The position numbers and the translations under genes are program-made. A stretch of DNA of 64,000 nucleotides from an uncultured Bacillota bacterium (GTDB lineage Bacteria > Bacillota > Clostridia > Oscillospirales > Oscillospiraceae): positions 1-64,000 of the forward strand of contig CANDCW010000004.1 in assembly GCA_947383275.1 (NCBI GenBank). Direction: 5' to 3'. Below the pieces are notes generated by a model. The model did no database searches, had not been told where the DNA came from, and was given only the letters and a program-made list of their open reading frames with translations. Positions 58,337 through 64,000 of the stretch are shown here, piece by piece (within the stretch, counting starts at the first letter, position 1; each line of letters starts with the position of its first letter).

Positions 58337-59200
58337 ATGGCCCGTATCAAATTTACCACAGACTCCGCCGCCGATATCCCCCCCGCCCTGCGGGAGGAGC
58401 TGGACATCCAGGTGCTCCCATTCCCCATCGCCATGGGGGACAGGGAGCTGGCCGACGGCTTCGACTTTACCCCTGCGGAGTTTTACGGCATGCTTCTGTC
58501 CGCCCCTCAGATTCCCACCCACGCCGCCCTGAACCCCTACCTCTTTACTGAGGTGTTTGAGTCGGCCTGGCGGGCGGGGTACACTGATTTGATCCACACT
58601 TCCATCAACTCTAAAGGCTCTGCCACCTGTTCCAACGCATTCCAGGCCCGGGGCAGCTTTTACCGGGCCCACCCTGAGGCGGAGGGGGCGTTCCATATCC
58701 ACATCATCGACGCCCTGAACTACACCATGGGCTACGGCTGGCCTGTGGTTCAGGGGGCCAGGATGGCGGCGGAGGGGGCCGAGGCCCAGGCCGTTGCGGA
58801 GTTCATTCAGGACTGGGTGGACCATGTCCGCGTGATCTTTTCCCCCCTGGATTTGCGCTTTGCCAAGAAGTCGGGCCGGGTGTCCGCAGCAGCCGCCTTT
58901 GTGGGGGAGGCGCTGGGCCTGAAGCCTATCATGACCTTTGCCGATGGGGAATCCAAGATTTTGGCCAAGGTCCGGGGGGAGAGGGCTGTTGCCGCCAAGC
59001 TGGCGGAGCTGTGCAAAACCCAGCGCAGGCCCGGCACCCCCTACCTGATGATTCAAGGGAACAACCAGGAGCAATCTGAAAAGCTGCTGGCGCTGTGCAG
59101 GCAGGAGACGGGGGAGGACCCCGTCCTGTCTTACCAGATCGGCGGAGTCATCGCCATCAACGCCGGCCCCAATCTGATCGGCGTGATTTACCGAACCTGA
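58337..59200 (+). CDS. DegV family fatty-acid-binding protein
   Basis: 287 aa. The N-terminal motif IKFTTDSAADIPPALREELD and the central HTSINSKGSATCSNAFQA mark DegV proteins, which bind a fatty acid and in characterised cases (FakB) present it for phosphorylation. Whether this copy works as FakB is not decided by the sequence. Start at 58337 with AAAAGGAGG upstream. Confidence 0.9.
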   Translation: MARIKFTTDSAADIPPALREELDIQVLPFPIAMGDRELADGFDFTPAEFYGMLLSAPQIPTHAALNPYLFTEVFESAWRAGYTDLIHTSINSKGSATCSNAFQARGSFYRAHPEAEGAFHIHIIDALNYTMGYGWPVVQGARMAAEGAEAQAVAEFIQDWVDHVRVIFSPLDLRFAKKSGRVSAAAAFVGEALGLKPIMTFADGESKILAKVRGERAVAAKLAELCKTQRRPGTPYLMIQGNNQEQSEKLLALCRQETGEDPVLSYQIGGVIAINAGPNLIGVIYRT

Positions 59201-59229
59201 AATTACCGGCCCGAAGGGGCCGGTAATTT
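59200..59229 (+). terminator. Intrinsic terminator after the degV-type gene
   Basis: 13-bp perfect stem (59200-59212 with 59217-59229), 4-base loop, followed by ACATTTTATTC. Confidence 0.85.
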
Positions 59230-59303
59230 ACATTTTATTCATCCATTCCGTGGTATTCTGGAGTAGGATACCCTTCATACTAATGCAAAAGAGGTGAAGG
59301 ACA

Positions 59304-60458
59304 ATGGGAGACCGGCAGCTCACATGGAAACAGCGCGGGACGCTCTGGCTGCGGCTGGGGCTGCGTCTGGCGCTGGCTGCGCTGGCGGTGCTGTTTGTCC
59401 TGAAGCTGGGCCGGCCCCTGCTGTCCCTGTTCGCGCCCTTTTTGTTTGCTTTGGCGGCAGCAGCGGCCCTCAATCCCCTGGTAAAGAAGCTGCAAAGGGC
59501 CTTGGGCTTTAACCGGCAGGCGCTGACCCTTCTGCTGCTTCTCCTGCTGTTCGGGCTTATCGGCGGGGGGCTGGCCCTGCTGACTTACGCCGCAGCGGGG
59601 CAGCTGGTGTCCCTGGTTCAGAACTGGAGTGGGCTGCTGGACAGCCTCCAGTCTGTCTTGGACCAGCTGGAGGAGCTGTTCGCCCGGTTCCTCGCCCTGG
59701 TGCCGCCCCAGGTCACTGAGATTGTGGAGCGGGCCGGGGATGAGCTGTTCCAGTGGCTGGGCAACGCGGTGCCCGCAGCCCTGGGCAATCTTGGCATGGA
59801 GGCCGGGGAACGGGCTATGGGCCTGCCGGGGTTCTGCGTGGCGGTGGTCATCTTCGTCATGGCCACCTTTTTCCTCACGGCGGACTACCCCTACCTCCGC
59901 AGCCGGTACGTCCAGCACCTGGACGAGGGGGTGCTCCGGTTCCTGGGCCAGCTGCGCGCTACTGCGTTGGGGGCCTTCGGTGGCTACGTCAAGGCCGAGT
60001 TTCTGTTATCGGTGGGGGTGTTTTTTATCCTGCTGGGCGGCTTTTTCCTCATCCGCCAGCCCTACGGGCTGCTGCTGGCTTTGGGGCTGGCCGTAATGGA
60101 TTTTATCCCGATTATCGGCGCGGGAACGGTGATGGTCCCCTGGGCCTTTGTGGCCCTGTTCACCCGGGATTTCTCCGGAGCTGCGGAGCTGATGGCCATC
60201 TGGGGGGTGATCGCCCTGTTCCGCCGGGTGATGGAGCCCAAGTTTGTGGGCGACCAGACGGGGCTGTCCCCCATCCTGTCGCTGGTGTCCATCTACGTGG
60301 GAATGAAGCTGGCCGGGGTGCTGGGAATGGTGCTGGGGCCGGTGGTGCTGCTGGTGGCCCTCAATCTGTCCGGCATGGGCATGTTCCGGGGCCTGCGCCT
60401 GGATTTGGAGGCTGCGGCAAGGGACATCGCGGCGGTTTTATCGGAGCGGCCGGAATAA
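59304..60458 (+). CDS. ytvI: YtvI/AI-2E family membrane protein
   Basis: 384 aa with about eight hydrophobic segments. The C-terminal stretch (LLALGLAVMDFIPIIGAGTV, then FRRVMEPKFVGDQTGLSPIL) is the AI-2E exporter-family signature and best resembles the sporulation integral membrane protein YtvI. Transport substrate not known. A weak 5-bp hairpin (CGCCC/GGGCG) follows the stop. Confidence 0.85.
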   Translation: MGDRQLTWKQRGTLWLRLGLRLALAALAVLFVLKLGRPLLSLFAPFLFALAAAAALNPLVKKLQRALGFNRQALTLLLLLLLFGLIGGGLALLTYAAAGQLVSLVQNWSGLLDSLQSVLDQLEELFARFLALVPPQVTEIVERAGDELFQWLGNAVPAALGNLGMEAGERAMGLPGFCVAVVIFVMATFFLTADYPYLRSRYVQHLDEGVLRFLGQLRATALGAFGGYVKAEFLLSVGVFFILLGGFFLIRQPYGLLLALGLAVMDFIPIIGAGTVMVPWAFVALFTRDFSGAAELMAIWGVIALFRRVMEPKFVGDQTGLSPILSLVSIYVGMKLAGVLGMVLGPVVLLVALNLSGMGMFRGLRLDLEAAARDIAAVLSERPE

Positions 60459-60533
60459 AAACGCCCGAAGGGCGGCGATGTTCATAAAATCCCCAAAATT
60501 CCCCTGGAAAGTTCAAAAAGATATCTGTTTTTC

Positions 60534-60565
60534 TTCATGCTTTTTTCACATTTTAGGATTATGAT
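60534..60565 (+). promoter_or_regulatory. htrA promoter with phased TTCA repeats
   Basis: -10 TATGAT (60560-60565) with no -35 match. In its place are TTCATG (60534) and TTCACA (60545), 11 bases apart; further copies TTCAAA (60512) and TTCATA (60481) lie 22 and 53 bases upstream of the first. An activator such as a CssR-like response regulator could bind here (inference). Confidence 0.5.
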
Positions 60566-60620
60566 AGGCTCAGTTTAAGGGAACACCCAATTTATCCGTT
60601 TCGAGAGGAGCGTTTTAATT

Positions 60621-61985
60621 ATGGACGAATTCAACTTCTACAACAGCGAAAACGACGGCTACCGAGGCGGGCTTGGCGGCTACGTGGACCCGGAGCCGTC
60701 AGTGCCTCAAACCCCCTTTGCCACTGGCGGGATGCAGCCAAAGAAAAAGAAGGGCGGCGCGGGTAAGGTAATCGCCCTGGTTCTGGCTTGTACCATCGCC
60801 GGGGGCGGCGCGGGAGTGGGCGGGGCCTATCTGTACAGCCGCATTGCGGCTCCCACCAATTCAACCGTCATCTATGAGGAGGAGCGGCCTGAGGTGCGCA
60901 CGGTGCTGAACACCAACAACGGCCAGCCCATGACCCCGGAACAGCTGTATGCCGCCAATCTGGCCTCTTGCGTGGGCATTACGGTGAACACCACGGTGAA
61001 CATCTTCGGACAGACCACCACCTCCGCCGCTTCCGGCTCCGGATTTGTCCTCACCAGAGACGGCTATATTGCAACCAACTACCACGTCATTGAGAGCGCC
61101 GTCAACGACGCCTCCGTCACCATCCAGGTGTCTTTCGCCAACGGAGACAAGTACGACGCCAAGCTGGTGGGCGGCGAGAAGGACAACGATGTGGCCGTGC
61201 TGAAGATCGAGGCGGACGGCCTCACCGCCGTTACTCTGGGCGACAGCTCCAAGCTGGTGGTGGGGGAGAGCGTCTACACCATCGGCAACCCCTTGGGGGA
61301 ACTGACTTACTCCCTCACCGGCGGCCTGGTGTCCGCCCTGGACCGGCTCATCACTACCGGGGAGAATGGGGACACCACCACCCTTAACGTCCTCCAGACC
61401 GACTGCGCCATCAACCCGGGCAATTCCGGAGGCCCCCTCTTTGACCGCTATGGCAATGTCATCGGCATCACCACCGCCAAGTACACCCAATCCTCTTCCG
61501 GCGTCTCCGCCGAGGGCCTGGGCTTTGCCTTGCCCATCAACGACGTGAAGGACATCCTGTCCGACCTGATCGCCTACGGCTACGTCACCGGAAAACCCTA
61601 CCTGGGCGTCCAGGTGATGGACGTGTCCTCTGAGGCCCAGCGCTACGGCATTGCTGCGGGGGCCGCCGTCAGCTATGTGGCGGAGGGCTCCTGCGCCCAG
61701 AAGGCGGGGCTCCAGGTCAACGACATCATCACTGCTATTGACGATACCGCCATTGATTCCTCCTCCGCCCTCACTGCCGCCCTGACCACCGGCTATAAGG
61801 CCGGCGACACGGCTACCCTCACCGTGATCCGGGAGCAGAAGGAGCTGAAGCTGACGGTTACCTTTGATGAGAAGAATTCCGAAACCGAGAGCCGCAACCA
61901 GCTTCAGCAGAATCAGCAGCAGCCCTCCCAGGACAACGGCGGCTTCTACTACCAGTGGCCCTTCAGCGGGATGTTCCCGTGGTAA
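60621..61985 (+). CDS. htrA: HtrA/DegP-like membrane-anchored serine protease with PDZ domain
   Basis: 454 aa. Cytoplasmic N-terminus (~1-47), one membrane helix (VIALVLACTIAGGGAGVGGA), trypsin-like domain with the triad His (TNYHVIES), Asp (DNDVAVLKIE) and Ser (NPGNSGGPLF), then one PDZ domain (~residues 325-425) and a Gln-rich tail. Degrades or refolds damaged envelope proteins. Start ATG at 60621 after GAGAGGAG. The promoter lacks a good -35 box, suggesting stress activation. Confidence 0.93.
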   Translation: MDEFNFYNSENDGYRGGLGGYVDPEPSVPQTPFATGGMQPKKKKGGAGKVIALVLACTIAGGGAGVGGAYLYSRIAAPTNSTVIYEEERPEVRTVLNTNNGQPMTPEQLYAANLASCVGITVNTTVNIFGQTTTSAASGSGFVLTRDGYIATNYHVIESAVNDASVTIQVSFANGDKYDAKLVGGEKDNDVAVLKIEADGLTAVTLGDSSKLVVGESVYTIGNPLGELTYSLTGGLVSALDRLITTGENGDTTTLNVLQTDCAINPGNSGGPLFDRYGNVIGITTAKYTQSSSGVSAEGLGFALPINDVKDILSDLIAYGYVTGKPYLGVQVMDVSSEAQRYGIAAGAAVSYVAEGSCAQKAGLQVNDIITAIDDTAIDSSSALTAALTTGYKAGDTATLTVIREQKELKLTVTFDEKNSETESRNQLQQNQQQPSQDNGGFYYQWPFSGMFPW

Positions 61986-62008
61986 TATCTGGATTTTCTC
62001 CCTCTTTT

Positions 62009-62044
62009 GCCCGCGGTCTGAACTGGACTGCGGGCATCTTTTTG
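62009..62044 (+). terminator. Intrinsic terminator after htrA
   Basis: 10-pair stem (62009-62018 with 62026-62035, one G-T pair), 7-base loop, then ATCTTTTTG. Confidence 0.8.
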
Positions 62045-62052
62045 TAAAAGGA

Positions 62053-62080
62053 TAGACAATCCTGAAAAAACAGGTATAAT
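62053..62080 (+). promoter_or_regulatory. Promoter of the DEAD-box helicase gene with dyad in its spacer
   Basis: TAGACA (62053-62058), 16-base spacer, TATAAT (62075-62080). The spacer holds CCTG-A6-CAGG (62061-62074), a possible operator. Confidence 0.7.
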
Positions 62081-62116
62081 ATAGAATAACAGATAATACA
62101 GAAGAGGGATATGACT

Positions 62117-63298
62117 ATGGAGATCAACGGACAAACCGCCAGCGGCATTACCCGGTACGACCAGATGGGCCTGTCAGCCGAGCTGATGCGGGCCATTGAC
62201 CAGAAGGGCTATGTGGAGGCCACCCCCATCCAGGCCGGAGCCATCCCCCACTTTATGGAGTGGAGGGATGTTATCGCCAAGGCCCCTACGGGGACGGGCA
62301 AGACCTTTGCCTTTGGCATCCCTATGGTGGAGCACACCGACCCCGCCGTATCCGATGTCACCGGCCTGGTGCTGGCCCCTACCCGGGAGCTGGCCATTCA
62401 GATTCGGGACGAGCTGCGGGACTTGTGCGCCTTTAAGGAGGGGGTGCGGGTGGTGTGCCTTTACGGCGGACAGCCCATCAACACCCAGATCAGTCAGCTG
62501 AAAAAGCGCCCCCAAATTGTGGTGGCCACCCCGGGGCGGCTGATGGACCACATGAAGCGGCGCACCGTCCGCCTGGACAAGGTGGAGACGGTGGTGCTGG
62601 ATGAAGCCGACCGTATGCTGGATATGGGCTTTGTCCGGGATGTGACCCACATTCTGGATACCATGCCCCAGCGGAAAAACCTGGGCATGTTCTCCGCCAC
62701 CATCTCCCGGGAGGTGCTGGACATCTCCTGGGTCTACCAGCGGGAGCCGGTGGAGATTACTGTCCAGGCCGACCAGGAGAACCGGCCCGACATTGCCCAG
62801 TACCGCCTGGACGTGGAGCGGGGGGAGAAGGCGGACATAATGGCCTGGCTGCTGGAGATGGGGGACTACGAGCGGGTCATCGCCTTCTGCAACACCAAGA
62901 ATATGACGGATCGCCTGGCCGGCCTGCTGGAAATGCGGGGGGTGGCCTGCGAGGCCATCCACGGCGACATTACCCAGTCCCTGCGGGAGCGCACCCTGCA
63001 AAAATTCCGGGATGGCAAGCTTCGTGTCCTGGCCGCTACCGACGTGGCCGCCCGGGGGCTGGACATCGATGATGTGGACGCCGTATTTAACTACGATGTC
63101 CCCGACGAGAACGAATATTACATCCACCGTATTGGCCGTACCGGCCGGGCAAAGCGCCATGGGGTGGCGTTCTCTCTGGTGTCCACCGTCGCCGAAGGGC
63201 TGCGGCTGGACGATATTGTCAAGTCCACCGGCAGCCAGATCCGGACGGTTTACTTCAACGAAAAGGGCGACCTGGTGGCCGCTGTGGAGAAAACATGA
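62117..63298 (+). CDS. DEAD-box ATP-dependent RNA helicase
   Basis: 393 aa. Motif Q and I (APTGTGKT), motif Ib, motif II DEAD (VLDEADRMLDMG), motif III SAT, and motif VI HRIGRTGR are all present. The protein ends shortly after the second RecA domain with no C-terminal RNA-binding extension. Likely remodels rRNA or mRNA; CshA/CshB-type assignment is not possible without a tree. I chose ATG 62117 (GAGGG 8 bases upstream) over the ATG at 62111. Confidence 0.92.
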   Translation: MEINGQTASGITRYDQMGLSAELMRAIDQKGYVEATPIQAGAIPHFMEWRDVIAKAPTGTGKTFAFGIPMVEHTDPAVSDVTGLVLAPTRELAIQIRDELRDLCAFKEGVRVVCLYGGQPINTQISQLKKRPQIVVATPGRLMDHMKRRTVRLDKVETVVLDEADRMLDMGFVRDVTHILDTMPQRKNLGMFSATISREVLDISWVYQREPVEITVQADQENRPDIAQYRLDVERGEKADIMAWLLEMGDYERVIAFCNTKNMTDRLAGLLEMRGVACEAIHGDITQSLRERTLQKFRDGKLRVLAATDVAARGLDIDDVDAVFNYDVPDENEYYIHRIGRTGRAKRHGVAFSLVSTVAEGLRLDDIVKSTGSQIRTVYFNEKGDLVAAVEKT

Positions 63299-63864
63299 AA
63301 TTCAAGCGCTTCCTTTTAGACTGCTTCGCCTGCTTCCTGATTCCCGCCTATACGCTCCTGTTTGCCGGGAGTGTGAGGTGGTTTGGTACCAACTTCTCCG
63401 TCATTGCCGTCACCGGGGCGGACCACTATCGGGGCTTCCTCTGCTGGGGGCTGCTGGCGGGGGGATACTTTTTCGTCATGCTCAACGCCTTGGCCGCGGC
63501 GCTGCCCGATTTTTGGGGTCGGCTGACAACCCGCCTGCTCGCCGCAGCCGCCTGCCTCTGCCTGGCCTATGCCCTTGCCATCCCCTATCTGCCCCGGTAC
63601 TTTCCCAAATACGCCGCGCTCCACGTGCTGCTGGCCGCGCTGGCCTGCGTGCTGCTGATGCTGGCCCTGCTGGCCGTTCTGCTCTCCCTGCGGCGGAGGG
63701 ATCCGGTCCGCTGGAAGGGCCCCCTGCGCGGCTGGGGGCTGATCGTGGCCGGCTGCGCCGTGCTGTTCCTTATCCCCCGGATGGTGTCCACTGCCCTGGA
63801 GGTGTTTTTTACCATCTCCGCCGCCCTGCTGGCCCGGCGGCTGTGGCTGCTGAAAAATTTTTAA
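63295..63864 (+). CDS. Unknown multi-pass membrane protein
   Basis: 189 aa, five hydrophobic segments, with few charged residues between them and a basic C-terminal stretch. No family recognised. It starts inside the helicase stop (ATGA, 4-bp overlap), so it is translated with the helicase, although no functional link is obvious. The end lies close to the promoter of the next gene. Confidence 0.78.
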   Translation: MKFKRFLLDCFACFLIPAYTLLFAGSVRWFGTNFSVIAVTGADHYRGFLCWGLLAGGYFFVMLNALAAALPDFWGRLTTRLLAAAACLCLAYALAIPYLPRYFPKYAALHVLLAALACVLLMLALLAVLLSLRRRDPVRWKGPLRGWGLIVAGCAVLFLIPRMVSTALEVFFTISAALLARRLWLLKNF

Positions 63865-63871
63865 TCAATTC

Positions 63872-63915
63872 TTCATCCTTTTCCTATGGTATTTTCAATT
63901 CGGAGGACGTAAGAT
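63872..63915 (+). promoter_or_regulatory. Promoter region of the last gene, resembling that of htrA
   Basis: TTCATC (63872) and TTCAAT (63894) start 22 bases apart, and a -10-like TAAGAT (63910-63915) followed by AGG lies 16 bases after the second, as TATGATAGG does before htrA. TTCTTCATNCTTTT is shared by both regions. Confidence 0.45.
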
Positions 63916-63960
63916 AGGACCGTAAGCAAACCAAACCGACTTAAAAAGGAGCGAGTATAT

Positions 63961-64000
63961 ATGGGAAGCAAGAAATTATACCGGACCGAGGGGCCCTACA
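63961..64000 (+). CDS. Start of a gene cut by the window edge
   Basis: Thirteen codons are visible (MGSKKLYRTEGPY), preceded by AAAAAGGAG and a suitable spacer. The opening KKLYR is like that of PspC-domain envelope-stress proteins, but this is too short to call. The htrA-like promoter supports an envelope-stress role (inference). Confidence 0.6.
   Translation, partial: MGSKKLYRTEGPY

Overview
The window reads as chromosome from a motile, spore-forming, high-GC Gram-positive anaerobe of the Clostridia, most like the Oscillospiraceae (the Oscillibacter / Lawsonibacter / Intestinimonas / Flavonifractor neighbourhood). The taxon is inferred from gene content: a Gram-positive flagellar and cheC-cheD-cheV block, spmA-spmB, ytvI, SLH-domain proteins with a CsaB pyruvyl transferase, and the rimP-nusA-rnpM-infB-rbfA-nrnA-truB-ribF order. 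Genes are densely packed with many ATGA or TAATG overlaps. I see no rRNA or tRNA genes, phage, insertion sequences or CRISPR arrays.

Layout. 1-7036 (+): flagellar export (flhB end, flhA), a sigma-28 factor, two rod/hook proteins, then cheC, cheD and cheV, closed by a strong bidirectional terminator. 7127-10011 (-): DUF1934 protein, argS, Nudix hydrolase; a small unknown gene (10239-10652, +) diverges from it. 10681-20678 (-): an envelope-polysaccharide operon (murJ, O-antigen-ligase-like protein, GT4, two DUF4330 proteins, a GT4-CsaB fusion) continuing by 4-bp overlaps into a zinc ABC importer. 20859-23666 (+): a secreted phosphodiester glycosidase with SLH, Big2 and SH3 domains, divergent from murJ. 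23695-26135: DUF2089 regulator plus membrane protein, EamA transporter, 3-methyladenine DNA glycosylase. 26186-32271 (-): MacA-like adaptor, MacB-like ATPase and permease, and a second SLH protein in one operon. 32484-37559: pcrA, a secreted unknown, an AbrB-type regulator, spmA-spmB. 37597-47466 (-): the translation/transcription operon rimP to ribF plus DUF1576. 47770-51371: a lipoprotein, a YgiQ radical SAM protein and a phosphatase-GNAT fusion. 51396-55850 (-): pyrimidine operon pyrC-pyrF-(zinc ribbon)-pyrK-pyrD. 56025-64000: small unknowns, HAD phosphatase, ylmH, DUF896, degV, ytvI, htrA, a DEAD-box helicase, a membrane protein, and the start of one more gene.

How they work together. The most coherent accessory theme is the cell surface. 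CsaB pyruvylates a secondary cell-wall polymer that SLH domains bind. Here CsaB is fused to a glycosyltransferase and sits with a flippase, a polymerase/ligase and two DUF4330 proteins, beside one SLH enzyme and about 6 kb from a second SLH protein that is co-transcribed with a MacAB-like exporter. I read this as a wall-polymer assembly and surface-anchoring module. Candidate regulatory sites recur: GTAACCG-type repeats before the MacAB operon and before the secreted 209-aa protein, and phased TTCA repeats before htrA and before the last gene. These links are inferences from sequence; no search was run.
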